This document shows, piece after piece, positions 1 to 8,945 of a DNA stretch of 64,000 bases (positions are counted from its first letter, which is position 1; every line of letters begins with the position of its first letter). This DNA comes from Pseudomonas fildesensis (lineage in GTDB: Bacteria; Pseudomonadota; Gammaproteobacteria; Pseudomonadales; Pseudomonadaceae). Location of the stretch: contig NZ_LFMW01000012.1 of the NCBI RefSeq assembly GCF_001050345.1, positions 372,001-436,000 on the forward strand, in the 5' to 3' direction. The notes under the pieces were generated by a model. The model ran no database searches. It saw only the letters and a program-made list of their open reading frames with translations, and was not told the DNA's origin. The position numbers and the translations under genes are program-made.

Positions 1-438
1 AACAAACCGCCAGGCGGGGCTGACCAGCTTACGCGTCTGGCGTCGGCGATAGGCCCGCTCGTATTCGCCAAAACCGTGGGAGATGCCGATGCACAACGGG
101 ATCTTCAACCAACGGTTGAGCGACAGCATCATGTTCACCGACTTGAAGCGGTTACAGATGACCACATCGAACTTCTGCTCGCGGCAATATTGGTAGATGG
201 CCCACATGGCGCCCAGGCGAATGCCTTTAAGGGCCTTCTCGGGAAATTCGAAATACTTGGAATGATCGGCCACGCTCAATGGCTGGCCCGGTTGCGGGCG
301 GCCACTGAGGAAGGCCGACGTGACCTCGAACCGTTCAACCGGCAACGACTTGACGATCTGCTCGCCGAGGTCGGCGAAATCATTGACCTTGACGTTGTAA
401 TCCGGCTGCAACTGCAAAACCTTGAAACGAGGCTTCAT
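1..438 (-). CDS. ssg: Ssg-like cell-surface glycosyltransferase (N-terminal part, cut by window edge)
   Basis: Only the first 146 codons are inside the window; the gene continues past base 1. The product starts MKPRFKVLQLQPDYNVK and looks like the N-terminal Rossmann half of a GT-B glycosyltransferase, with a DVVICNRFKS stretch and a GISHGFGEYER loop. The position directly downstream of dnpA matches ssg (PA5001) of P. aeruginosa, a glycosyltransferase needed for LPS core/O-antigen and exopolysaccharide. The ATG at 438 follows dnpA's stop by 58 bases, so it is probably the last visible gene of the carbamoyltransferase-mig14-dnpA unit. The name rests on position and the N-terminal sequence only; another core glycosyltransferase is possible. 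Confidence 0.7.
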   Translation of the reverse strand, partial: MKPRFKVLQLQPDYNVKVNDFADLGEQIVKSLPVERFEVTSAFLSGRPQPGQPLSVADHSKYFEFPEKALKGIRLGAMWAIYQYCREQKFDVVICNRFKSVNMMLSLNRWLKIPLCIGISHGFGEYERAYRRRQTRKLVSPAWRFV

Positions 439-496
439 ATCACTCCATGAGGCAATCGGGCCGCTACGAGCGGGCAGCCCAACGAAAAAGTCAATC

Positions 497-1909
497 TCAG
501 TCCCGCTTCAGCACCCAAAGCAGCTCGTGACGGCGCACGGCCTTGCGGAAAAATTCGTTCTCGCCGTAAGGCGATGGACCACGGCCAGCCAGCAGTTGCT
601 GCAACAGGCGACGCACCCTCCGCTTGAACGGCGCGCGGGGCTGCAGGTCATGCATCATGCCCAGCGCCATAGCCTTGTCCCGCTGCTGGCTCAAGCTCAG
701 CACGCGGCAATAAGGCTCAAGCACCTGAGCGGCAGCAAACTGCGGCGGCAACGCCACGCCCGCGCCCGAATCGCCCATGGGCCAGCGGTCGTTATCATGC
801 AAGTGATTGGCATAGCCGAGCAATGTGCTCGGTTGCCAGTCAAGCCCTTGCAGCGCCTCAACCACGGCGGCGTGGGCGCAGATGTGATCCGGGTGCGGGT
901 CGAGCACCGGCGTCGGCAGCACAATCACCTCGGGGCGCGCAGTGAGCAGCACCGCGCGCAGGTCGGCGATCAGGTTGTGCCAGGTCGGCGCACCGTCCGC
1001 ATCGCTAGGTAGCGCCAGGGCATTGAACTGGCGAAACAGCCGCGTATCTTCCAATTGCGCTTCGCGGGACACCTGGGGTTGATCCGGAGCGGCCTGCATG
1101 GCCGGCAGTTGCAGGCAGAAGTAACCCAACTGCACGCACTGCGCCTCGGGAACGCCAGCCCAACGCGGCACGGCAATGCTATCCCAGGCGCGCAAGCGTC
1201 CTTTGATCCGCGCAGCATCAGCCTTGGGCAGACCCATCTGCTGATAATGCTCGGCCTCGATCTCGCCGGCGGTGAGGGTCACGATCCAGCTTTCATTCGC
1301 CTGGCCATACAGGCCAAACGCAGCCAGTTCGGCATCATCGGCATGGGGCGCGATCACCATCACCGTTTGGCGAGCCAAGTCCGGCTGACGGAAAACCCAC
1401 AAAGCGGGCTGACCGATCACGCGGCAAAAACGACCGCGCAAGCGCAGCTCACCGCCGGCCAACGCCGACGCCGAACCCGTTAGATTCAAGTAGCGCTTGC
1501 CTGCGACGCCGCGCTCAAACGCCTGACGGTCAGGCGACTCGCCTCCCGACAGCTCAACCGCAGGATCGAGAAAACGGCCAAGCCAGCTGCTTTTAAGCTG
1601 CACTTCGACGATCAGCGTTTCATCGCCCGAAAGGTTCAGCGGCGCATCCGCCACCAGTCGCCCGGCGTCCAGGCGCAGGCTGGTCCGCTGGCTACCCGGC
1701 GCAAAGCGGTACTGGTAGTCATCCTTGGGCGAGTAGAACAGGTGGTCGGCAAACCAGGCTTCATGGGCCACCCACAGCAGCACCGCGAGGATCAGCGGCA
1801 GCCACCAGGCCACCAGCACGCCGGCCGCGATCAACACCAGCACCCCGATCAGCAACGCAATACGCTTGTTGCGCCGGTGACGCTTGAGCAGTTGCTGTTT
1901 GCGGCTCAT
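497..1909 (-). CDS. dnpA: PIG-L family de-N-acetylase, DnpA-like
   Basis: A 470-residue protein of the PIG-L/LmbE deacetylase family. The N-terminus is basic (MSRKQQLLKRHRRNKR) and is followed by one or two hydrophobic helices (about residues 17-50), so it is probably anchored in the inner membrane. The zinc-site motif PHADDAELAAFG lies near residue 200 and a second histidine motif (DPHPDHICAHAAV) near 340, both typical of the fold. In P. aeruginosa DnpA (PA5002) is encoded beside LPS genes and affects fluoroquinolone tolerance; it is thought to act on a surface sugar. The ATG at 1909 was chosen over an upstream in-frame ATG at 1936 because it makes a 4-base ATGA overlap with the mig-14 stop. 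The substrate is unknown. Confidence 0.82.
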   Translation of the reverse strand: MSRKQQLLKRHRRNKRIALLIGVLVLIAAGVLVAWWLPLILAVLLWVAHEAWFADHLFYSPKDDYQYRFAPGSQRTSLRLDAGRLVADAPLNLSGDETLIVEVQLKSSWLGRFLDPAVELSGGESPDRQAFERGVAGKRYLNLTGSASALAGGELRLRGRFCRVIGQPALWVFRQPDLARQTVMVIAPHADDAELAAFGLYGQANESWIVTLTAGEIEAEHYQQMGLPKADAARIKGRLRAWDSIAVPRWAGVPEAQCVQLGYFCLQLPAMQAAPDQPQVSREAQLEDTRLFRQFNALALPSDADGAPTWHNLIADLRAVLLTARPEVIVLPTPVLDPHPDHICAHAAVVEALQGLDWQPSTLLGYANHLHDNDRWPMGDSGAGVALPPQFAAAQVLEPYCRVLSLSQQRDKAMALGMMHDLQPRAPFKRRVRRLLQQLLAGRGPSPYGENEFFRKAVRRHELLWVLKRD

Positions 1910-2802
1910 ACGCTGAACACCGGCACCGGATTGCACCAGCGCTCCTTGTATTCACGGTCGGCACGCCCGAAGGAAAACCGCAGCGGTAAATCCTGCGCAC
2001 GCGCCTGTTCCCAGGCGCTTTGCGTATTGAGGAAACTCAGTACGCTGCCGGGGCTGAATGCACGAGTTTCAGGGTCGACACCACCGTTGACGTACTCGAT
2101 GCTGACCCACTCGGGCGCCTCGACGCGGTACACCAACTGCACCGCAATCGGTGCATCGTTGAGAAACAGCACCGAGCCGATCAAAAATTCCTTGAGCAAC
2201 TCCAGCACCTCGGCCAGACGCTCGGCGCCGGTGGCCGGAAAGCCCCAGCGTCGTAGAAACAAATCGCAGTAGATCGCCGCCAATTCAGCGCTGGAAAACT
2301 CGTTTACCGCCCGCACCACGCCGCCCGCCTCTTCCAGCAAACGCAATTCGCGGCGCTGGTTGTAGCGAAACTTCTTTGACAGGTCTTCGGGGGTGCGCGC
2401 CATGGCCAACTGCTCGGCCTGGGGCTTGAGGGTGCTGACGCGCCCTTCGTTCAGCGCCGACAGGTAGCGCCCGCGATGGCGCACCGGCAACTGCGCGTCG
2501 GCGGCAATCGGCAGGATGATCTCGGCATTGCCCAGGTCAAACAGGCCTTTCTTGCCGCTGCGCTTGAGCACGTCTTTGGACAGGGCGAGGTCGCGCCCCC
2601 AGGTGGCAATCGCGCCCTTGAGTTCGCCGTCCTGTTCCCAGCCCAGGTAACGCACCGGAATCTGCGCCAGGCCGGCCAACCGCTCGACGATCAGCGGATG
2701 GGTCGCCACGCTGCCGCCAAACCGCTGCCAGGCCTGGGCGTAAACCTCGGCCTCGACAGGCGTCCAGCCACGTTCACGCCAGCCCTGGAAGCGGTTCAGC
2801 AT
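1906..2802 (-). CDS. mig-14: Mig-14-like protein (GNAT/FemAB-type fold)
   Basis: A 298-residue protein starting MLNRFQGWRERGW. It resembles Mig-14 of Salmonella and P. aeruginosa PA5003, an inner-membrane-associated protein linked to resistance to cationic antimicrobial peptides. The central region (RYNQRRELRLLEEAGG, then a segment with RRWGFPATG) fits the acyltransferase-like fold of this family. No signal peptide or clear membrane helix is visible. It starts directly after the carbamoyltransferase stop and its stop overlaps the dnpA start, so the genes are probably co-transcribed. The enzymatic reaction is not established for the family; a role in modifying LPS or the envelope is inferred from the neighbours. 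Confidence 0.8.
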   Translation of the reverse strand: MLNRFQGWRERGWTPVEAEVYAQAWQRFGGSVATHPLIVERLAGLAQIPVRYLGWEQDGELKGAIATWGRDLALSKDVLKRSGKKGLFDLGNAEIILPIAADAQLPVRHRGRYLSALNEGRVSTLKPQAEQLAMARTPEDLSKKFRYNQRRELRLLEEAGGVVRAVNEFSSAELAAIYCDLFLRRWGFPATGAERLAEVLELLKEFLIGSVLFLNDAPIAVQLVYRVEAPEWVSIEYVNGGVDPETRAFSPGSVLSFLNTQSAWEQARAQDLPLRFSFGRADREYKERWCNPVPVFSV

Positions 2803-4560
2803 TTAAACCACAGCGTCATAAGGGTCTACGCCGTCCTTGACGACCAGGATGTCTTCCATGATCAGGTACTCAAGGTCAGAGCCGAAGAACATGTTCAGCG
2901 CGTCGGTCGGCGAACAGATCATCGCCTCGCCACGACGGTTGAGCGAGGTGTTCAGCGACACGCCGTTACCGGTCAGCACTTCCAGCTCTTTCATCATGTC
3001 GTAGTAGCGCGGGTTGTATTCGCGCTTGAGCACCTGGGCGCGGGAGGTGCCATCTTCATGGACGACTTCCGGCACGCGGGTTTTCCACTCTTCCGACACT
3101 TCAAAGGTGAAGGTCATGAACGGCGCCGGGTGATCGACCTTGATCATCTGTGGCGCAACGGTGTCGAGCATCGACGGGCAGAAAGGCCTCCAGCGCTCGC
3201 GGAACTTGATCTGGTGGTTGATGCGGTCAGCCACGCCGGTAGCACTCGGGCAACCGATGATCGAACGACCGCCGAGGGCGCGCGGGCCAAACTCCATGCG
3301 GCCCTGGAACCAGGCCACCGGGTTGCCGTCGACCATGATCTTGGCGATGCGCTTGGGCATGTTCTCGATCTTGCGCCAGACCGGTTTGGCCTCGTGCTTG
3401 GCGCAGGCGGCGATCACGTCTTCGTTGCTGTAGGACGGGCCGAGATAGACGTGTTCCATCTTCTCCACCGGCACACCACGGGCGTGGGACACGTAGGCCG
3501 CAGCGCCGACAGCGGTGCCGGCATCGCCGGACGCCGGCTGCACGAACAGCTCTTTCACGTCGTCGCGGGCAATGATCTTCTGGTTCAGCTTGACGTTCAG
3601 CGCACAGCCGCCGGCAAAGGCCAGCTTGCCGGTGTCTTTCAGGATGTCGCCCAGGTAATGGTCGATCATCTGCAGCGCCAGCTTCTCGAACAGCGCTTGC
3701 ATGCTGGCCGCGTAGTGGATGTACGGCTCGTCGGCAATGTCGCCTTCGCGTTTCGGGCCCAGCCACTCGATCAGTTTTGGCGAGAAGTAGAAACCCTTGC
3801 CCTTCTCTTTGTAGCGGCGCAGGCCGATGACGTTGGCGTAGTCGGTGTTGATCACCAGCTCGCCGTTTTCAAAGGAGGCCAGGCGCGAGAAATCGTACTT
3901 GCTGGCATCGCCATACGGCGCCATGCCCATGACCTTGAACTCACCGTCGAGCATCTCGAAACCGAGGAACTCGGTGATCGCGCCGTACAGGCCGCCGAGG
4001 GAGTCCGGGTCGAAGAACTCCTTGATCTTGTGGATCTTGCCGTTTTCGCCGTAGCCGAAGAACGTGGTGGCGTACTCACCCTTGCCGTCGATCCCGAGGA
4101 TCGCGGTTTTCTCCTTGAAGCCGGAGCAGTGGTAGGCGCTGGAGGCATGGGCCAGGTGGTGTTCAACCGGCTCGATCTTGATTTTCTTCGGATCGAAGCC
4201 CAGTTGCTCCAGGCACCAGACGATCTTGTTGCGATAGCGCTTGTAGCGACGGTTGCCCATCAGGATCGCGTCGAGTGCGCGGTCCGGGGCGTACCAGTAA
4301 CGCTTGGCGTAGTGCCAGCGGGCTTCGCCGAACAGGCTGATCGGCGCGAACGGAATCGCCACCACATCAACGTCGGAAGGCTTGATGCCGGCCTGTTCCA
4401 GGCAGAACTTCGCCGATTCGTAGGGCATGCGGTTCTTTGCATGTTTGTCGCGTACGAAGCGCTCTTCTTCGGCGGCCGCGATCAGCTTGCCGTCGATATA
4501 CAGGGCTGCGGAAGGATCATGGCTAAGGGCGCCGGACAGGCCAAGAATCGTCAATGCCAC
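2803..4560 (-). CDS. wapO: NodU/CmcH-family carbamoyltransferase (LPS core)
   Basis: A 585-residue O-carbamoyltransferase. It begins MALTILGLSGALSHDPSAAL, the typical ATP/YrdC-like N-terminal half with the HDPSAA motif, has a histidine pair in EHHLAHASSAYH, and ends with the C-terminal domain containing MEFGPRALGGRSI and SLNRRGEAMICSP. In Pseudomonas the homologue (PA5005, WapO) transfers carbamoyl from carbamoyl phosphate to the second heptose of the LPS inner core. It is the first gene of the minus-strand block that continues with mig-14, dnpA and ssg. The 145 bases before it hold no gene and should contain its promoter. The family call is firm; the acceptor is inferred from context. Confidence 0.88.
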   Translation of the reverse strand: MALTILGLSGALSHDPSAALYIDGKLIAAAEEERFVRDKHAKNRMPYESAKFCLEQAGIKPSDVDVVAIPFAPISLFGEARWHYAKRYWYAPDRALDAILMGNRRYKRYRNKIVWCLEQLGFDPKKIKIEPVEHHLAHASSAYHCSGFKEKTAILGIDGKGEYATTFFGYGENGKIHKIKEFFDPDSLGGLYGAITEFLGFEMLDGEFKVMGMAPYGDASKYDFSRLASFENGELVINTDYANVIGLRRYKEKGKGFYFSPKLIEWLGPKREGDIADEPYIHYAASMQALFEKLALQMIDHYLGDILKDTGKLAFAGGCALNVKLNQKIIARDDVKELFVQPASGDAGTAVGAAAYVSHARGVPVEKMEHVYLGPSYSNEDVIAACAKHEAKPVWRKIENMPKRIAKIMVDGNPVAWFQGRMEFGPRALGGRSIIGCPSATGVADRINHQIKFRERWRPFCPSMLDTVAPQMIKVDHPAPFMTFTFEVSEEWKTRVPEVVHEDGTSRAQVLKREYNPRYYDMMKELEVLTGNGVSLNTSLNRRGEAMICSPTDALNMFFGSDLEYLIMEDILVVKDGVDPYDAVV

Positions 4561-4705
4561 AGGGGTCTAGCCTCTTTTAGTCTGCATGCAGGCGGGTTAC
4601 GCCTGAAAAAAGTGTGCCTCTCGCCTGGGCGAGAAACAGCTAAAGGGCGGGATTATAGCTTAAAAGCGGTGGGGAGCTGTTAGCGGCAAGTGGCAAGGTT
4701 AGCGG

Positions 4706-5041
4706 CTAGCGCAGCTCAATGCTGCCGTCGACACTTTGCCGGTAGAGGGTATAAGGCAAGAAGAGTGTGTCCAGGACCCCGGATACAGCAACATCGAGAA
4801 AAGGCCATGGGACATCGTTCAAGGAGAGCTCACTTCCAGAATTCGGTGGTGCATGCAGCACGCACACGTCATAAGCCACGCCGCTGTAAACGCGTGGAAC
4901 CGACTGGCAATAGGTTTTTCTCGCTTTGAGTGCCTGGATCGTGACGCTGTCTTCACGCAGCACCGTGGTCACCGTGCCGCAGCCCGCCAGAATCAAAGAC
5001 ACTCCCACCAATGCCAGTAACCCTGCAATTTTAGGCTCCAT
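4706..5041 (-). CDS. YceK/YidQ-family lipoprotein
   Basis: A small protein of 111 residues with a lipoprotein signal: MEPKIAGLLALVGVSLILAGC, with the lipobox LAGC at about residues 18-21. After cleavage the lipidated cysteine starts a mature protein of about 90 residues carrying PWPFLDVAVSGVLDTLFLPYTL, the typical YceK/YidQ (DUF1375) ending. The start at 5041 was preferred over an ATG at 5053 because GGAGAG lies at proper spacing only before the former. It lies between the LPS carbamoyltransferase and a TonB-dependent receptor transcribed the other way. The function of the family is unknown; an outer-membrane location is likely from the residues after the cysteine (GTV). Confidence 0.8.
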   Translation of the reverse strand: MEPKIAGLLALVGVSLILAGCGTVTTVLREDSVTIQALKARKTYCQSVPRVYSGVAYDVCVLHAPPNSGSELSLNDVPWPFLDVAVSGVLDTLFLPYTLYRQSVDGSIELR

Positions 5042-5246
5042 AGATCTCTCCATAATTTAAAGGGACCAAAAACCTACCACCGCAAACGGGTTTCCACAGT
5101 CACCTGGCGACGTAACATTGCGTAGGAAACGTCCCATATGCCTGACGACCCAGGAATGCGGTAAAAGACAGAGGGAGCCGTTAAACTGGCGTTTTTTTTG
5201 CGCCCACGCCACTTACCACGCGTGGCGCCACGGACCCGGCATCCCC

Positions 5247-7331
5247 ATGAGCTCACCCGCACCCACCCGCCTTGCCCTGTTACTGCTGGGCCTGTGCACC
5301 ACCGCGCTGGCCGATGACGCCCCGTTGATCCTCGACCCCAGCGTAGTTACCGGCTCACGCAGCGCCAGCCCGACGTTCGACCTGCCGTACTCGGTGGACG
5401 GCATCAGCCGTGAGCAGATCAGCGATGGCCAACTGGGCATCAACGCCTCCGAGGCGCTGTCCCGCGTGCCTGGCCTGGTGGTGCAGAACCGCCAGAACTA
5501 TGCCCAGGACCTGCAGATTTCGTCGCGTGGCTTTGGCGCCCGTTCGGCGTTTGGCGTGCGCGGCATCAAGCTGATCGCCGACGGTATCCCGGCCAGCACG
5601 CCGGACGGCCAAGGCCAGGCGGCCACCTTCAACCTCGACACCGCCGAACGAATCGAAGTGCTGCGCGGCCCGGCGGCGACGCTGTATGGCAGCAACGCGG
5701 GCGGGGTCATCCAGATGTTTTCCCGCGATGGCGAAGGCCCGCCGCATATCGGCGCCGAAACCCTGGTAGGCAGCGACGGCCTGAACAAGAACCACCTGAC
5801 CGCCGAAGGCGCGGCGAACGGTGCCGGCTTCGTGCTCGACGCCTCGCGCATGGACACCAACGGCTACCGCGACCACAGCAGCGCCCGCCGTGACCAGACC
5901 TTCGCGAAGCTCAATTTCCAGCCCGATGACGACAGCAAACTGGCGCTGATCTACAGCAGCCTGGAGCAGAACGGCACGCAGGACCCGCTGGGGCAAACCT
6001 GGGACGCCTACAAGGCTGATCCGCGCTCGGTGAGCACCAATGCGCTGACGTACAACACGCGGAAAAGTATCGATCATCAGCAATTGGGCATGAATTACGA
6101 GCGCTATTTCGGCGATGCGACGTTGCAGGTAAATGCGTATACGGGGCGGCGGAGTGTGATTCAGTACCTGTCGATCCCAAAAGGCACACCGCCCAACGAA
6201 CGCGGCGGTGGTGTGGTGCAGTTTGATCGCAAGTTCTACGGCGGCAGCGCTCGCTGGATGCAGCCCATCGAAAGCGCACCGGGCGACCTGATGATCATCA
6301 CCGGCGTGGATTTCGACCAGAGCGAAGACAGCCGCCACGGCTACCAGAACTACAGCGGCAACACCCTGGGCGTAAAAGGCCAGCTACGTCGCGATGAAAT
6401 CGACACCGCGCGCAGCCTCGACCCTTACATTCAGGCGAACTGGGCCATCAATCGCTGGACCCTGCAAGCAGGTATTCGACACAGCACCATGGAAATGGAC
6501 GTCGACGACCAATTCCTGAGCAACGGCGACGCCAGCGGCAGCAAGACGTACCAGAAAAATACCCCGTCGATGAGCGTGATGTACGCATTCACCCCCGAAC
6601 TACACGGCTACGTCAGTGCGGGCGAAGGCTTCGAGACACCTACCCAGGGCGAATTGGCTTACGCACCCGGTAATGTCGAAGGCTTCAACTTCGGTCTGAA
6701 GCCGTCGGAAAGCACCCAATATGAAGTGGGATTGAAAGCGCAGGTGAACAACAGCACGCGGGTGAACGCTGCCGTGTTCCAGATCACTACCGAAGATGAA
6801 CTGGTGATCAGCCAATCCAATGAGGGCCGCACCAGCTACCAAAACGCCGGCCGCACCCTACGCCGCGGTTTCGAACTGGGCATCGAAAGCCAGCTCAGCG
6901 AACAGTGGAGCACCAACCTCGCCTATACCCGCCTGCAAGCCACCTACGACAGCGACTTCGCCAGCGGAACAAACACCATCGACAAAGGCAACTACCTCCC
7001 CGGCGTCCCCCAAACCACGCTGTTCGCCGAGCTGAACTGGAAACCCCGCGACTGGGTCAGCACCGCCATCGAAGGCCTGTACCGCAGCAAGGTCTACGTC
7101 GAAGACACCAACCAGCAACACGCCGCGCCGGGCTATAGCGTGTTCAACTGGCGCGCGCGGTTCGAGCAGAAGGTCGAGCACTGGACCTTCCACCAGACCT
7201 TGCGCCTGGACAACTTGCTGGACCGCCAGTATGTCGGTTCGGTGATCGTTGGCGATGGCAACGGGCGCTACTACGAAGCGGCGCCAGGGCGTTCGTGGTA
7301 CGCCGGTGCGGGCGCCGAGTATCAGTTCTGA
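5247..7331 (+). CDS. TonB-dependent outer-membrane receptor, YncD/PqqU-like
   Basis: A 694-residue TonB-dependent receptor. A signal peptide (MSSPAPTRLALLLLGLCTTALA) is followed by the plug domain, with VQNRQNYAQDLQISSRGFG, DGIPASTPDGQGQA and IEVLRGPAATLYGSNAGGV, then a 22-strand barrel ending in a terminal aromatic (YQF) as in porin-like barrels. The plug motifs and the end (NGRYYEAAPGRSW) resemble E. coli YncD, now called PqqU and reported as a receptor for pyrroloquinoline quinone, more than classic siderophore receptors. The ATG at 5247 begins the signal peptide; no strong Shine-Dalgarno sequence is visible, and no Fur box was seen upstream. It stands alone and faces the LPS kinase operon. 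The ligand is inferred. Confidence 0.85.
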   Translation: MSSPAPTRLALLLLGLCTTALADDAPLILDPSVVTGSRSASPTFDLPYSVDGISREQISDGQLGINASEALSRVPGLVVQNRQNYAQDLQISSRGFGARSAFGVRGIKLIADGIPASTPDGQGQAATFNLDTAERIEVLRGPAATLYGSNAGGVIQMFSRDGEGPPHIGAETLVGSDGLNKNHLTAEGAANGAGFVLDASRMDTNGYRDHSSARRDQTFAKLNFQPDDDSKLALIYSSLEQNGTQDPLGQTWDAYKADPRSVSTNALTYNTRKSIDHQQLGMNYERYFGDATLQVNAYTGRRSVIQYLSIPKGTPPNERGGGVVQFDRKFYGGSARWMQPIESAPGDLMIITGVDFDQSEDSRHGYQNYSGNTLGVKGQLRRDEIDTARSLDPYIQANWAINRWTLQAGIRHSTMEMDVDDQFLSNGDASGSKTYQKNTPSMSVMYAFTPELHGYVSAGEGFETPTQGELAYAPGNVEGFNFGLKPSESTQYEVGLKAQVNNSTRVNAAVFQITTEDELVISQSNEGRTSYQNAGRTLRRGFELGIESQLSEQWSTNLAYTRLQATYDSDFASGTNTIDKGNYLPGVPQTTLFAELNWKPRDWVSTAIEGLYRSKVYVEDTNQQHAAPGYSVFNWRARFEQKVEHWTFHQTLRLDNLLDRQYVGSVIVGDGNGRYYEAAPGRSWYAGAGAEYQF

Positions 7332-7363
7332 TCAGCGGCTGCCTACAACTCGGGCTCACCGCG

Positions 7364-7507
7364 CTTGATCGTTCCCACGCTCCACGTGGGAATGCATCCT
7401 GTGACGCTCCGCGTCACCATTGCGCAAGTCTCAAGCCTTGCTTCGCCAGCGGTCGGACGCAGAGCGTCCGGGGCGGCATTCCCACGCAGAGCGTGGGAGC
7501 GATCAAG
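7364..7507. repeat. Intergenic repeat with inverted ends (GTTCCCACGC type)
   Basis: Outer arms CTTGATCGTTCCCACGCT (7364-7381) and AGCGTGGGAGCGATCAAG (7490-7507) are inverted copies. Inside are smaller hairpins: GTGACGC/GCGTCAC near 7401-7417 and GGACGC/GCGTCC near 7454-7469. The element fills the gap between two convergent genes, and its right arm overlaps the last codons of the kinase gene ending at 7503. A partial copy occurs at 54762-54813. It probably also acts as a bidirectional transcription stop. Confidence 0.75.
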
Positions 7508-8945
7508 TTGGCTGCTTGGGCAGGCGTTGATCGATCCGTTGGTACAGCGCACTGCTCTGCGGCCAATTACGCATAAACCGCGCGCGGTCCTTGGCAAATG
7601 CCGGGGCGAAGCTGGCAGCGGAGTTGTGCTGACACATCGCATCCAGGTCGATTAACGCCCAGCAGTCTGCGTGCCAGAACAGGTTATGGCCCTTGAAATC
7701 GCCATGGCTGATGCGCTCGCGAATCAGCTCGGCAAACAGATGATCCAGCGCCAGCAGTTCGTTTTCAGGCGCGTCGCCGCTTTCAACATACGGCGCGAAG
7801 CGCTCGATGATGTCCGGGCCCGGCAGGTATTCAGTGACCAGATAAGCCCGGCTGCGCAGCCACAAAAAGCGCTTTTCCAGCACGGCCAGCGGCTTGGGCG
7901 TGGCGATACCCAGGAACATCAGGCGATTGCCTTCGCGCCAGGAATGCCAGGCGCGACTCGGGCGCCAGAAGCGCTTGAGCCAATGGGCAAAGCCCTTGAT
8001 GTTGTAGCGTTTGATCACCAGCGGCCGGCCGGCCACGTCGACCTTGGCCACACTGGCCGCACCACCGGTCTTGTACAGATGGCCCTGGTCGAGCAACGCA
8101 TCCGCCTGCTCCAGCACCGGCAGCATCGCGGGCTCTTCCTCGCGACGAATCGCGCGCAAGCCAAAGGCGCCACGCACCACGCTGAACAGCGTGCACTCAC
8201 GGCCGACCTTGTTGAGGAAGTCTTTCAAACGCCAGGCACTGACCTTGCGCACCTGTTTTTCCAGGGCCTCCAGCGGCAACCCGTGCTCGCCGTTGCTCAG
8301 CAGGTAATACACCAGCAGTTCTTCGGTAAACGGCTCGAGATTTTTCGGCAACTGGGCGAAAAACACCCCGAGGTTTTCCAGCACCCGGTTACGCGACAGC
8401 GGCTTACCCGCCTGTTCGACGCAGATCCCGGCACCATCAATCAGGTACAGCCTGCTGCCCTGACGCAACAGGTTGTCCAGGTGCAAGTCTTCCTGCCATA
8501 GCCCTCTGGCGTGCATCTGGCCTATCGCACCCAGCGCTTGGGCGAGCACGGCGGTTTGTTCGTCCGCCAGCGGTGGCAAACCTTCGACTGCCTGCCAGGC
8601 ATCGGCCAGGCTTTCGGCGCCCTCGACAAAGTCGAACAGCAGCCAGCCGCCCTCGCCTTCCTGCAGCCCGTCGGCCAGCAGCAGTGGCGTGGTCAGCCCC
8701 TGTTCGGCGAGCAGGCGCACACCGGTGAGTTCACGCTGAAAATGCCGCGCCGCCTTACCGCCCACCAACAACTTGGCCAACACCGGCCGCCCGCGCCACA
8801 CCGCTGCCCCGACATAGCGCTCGCCCGGCAGCACGCGCAACAGGCTAAGCAGTTGCAACTGCCCAGCGCCTGCGGCATCCGCCAGTTCGATCGTCAGCGG
8901 CAAGCTGGGGGAACGGCCGGCCTTTTTCAGCTCGGACAAACGCAT
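7503..8945 (-). CDS. Tandem kinase-fold LPS core protein (InaA/WaaP family, PA5006-like)
   Basis: A 480-residue protein with two kinase-like modules. The first (about residues 1-250) has the catalytic-loop-like EDLHLDNLL and the metal-site-like YLIDGAG; the second (about 285-480) has ISHGDFKGHNLF and ALIDLDAM. Both belong to the lipopolysaccharide kinase (Kdo/WaaP, InaA) superfamily. It is the last gene of the seven-gene waaF operon, and its ATG at 8945 shares one base with the stop of the preceding gene (TGATG). Homologues sit in the same place in other pseudomonads. Phosphorylation of core heptose is inferred; which module is active cannot be told. The stop lies inside the flanking repeat. 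Confidence 0.82.
   Translation of the reverse strand: MRLSELKKAGRSPSLPLTIELADAAGAGQLQLLSLLRVLPGERYVGAAVWRGRPVLAKLLVGGKAARHFQRELTGVRLLAEQGLTTPLLLADGLQEGEGGWLLFDFVEGAESLADAWQAVEGLPPLADEQTAVLAQALGAIGQMHARGLWQEDLHLDNLLRQGSRLYLIDGAGICVEQAGKPLSRNRVLENLGVFFAQLPKNLEPFTEELLVYYLLSNGEHGLPLEALEKQVRKVSAWRLKDFLNKVGRECTLFSVVRGAFGLRAIRREEEPAMLPVLEQADALLDQGHLYKTGGAASVAKVDVAGRPLVIKRYNIKGFAHWLKRFWRPSRAWHSWREGNRLMFLGIATPKPLAVLEKRFLWLRSRAYLVTEYLPGPDIIERFAPYVESGDAPENELLALDHLFAELIRERISHGDFKGHNLFWHADCWALIDLDAMCQHNSAASFAPAFAKDRARFMRNWPQSSALYQRIDQRLPKQPT

Noticed and set aside
2476..4683. Long open frame on the plus strand opposite the carbamoyltransferase gene
   Set aside because: No recognisable domains or family similarity; it mirrors the real minus-strand gene, a common artefact in high-GC DNA.
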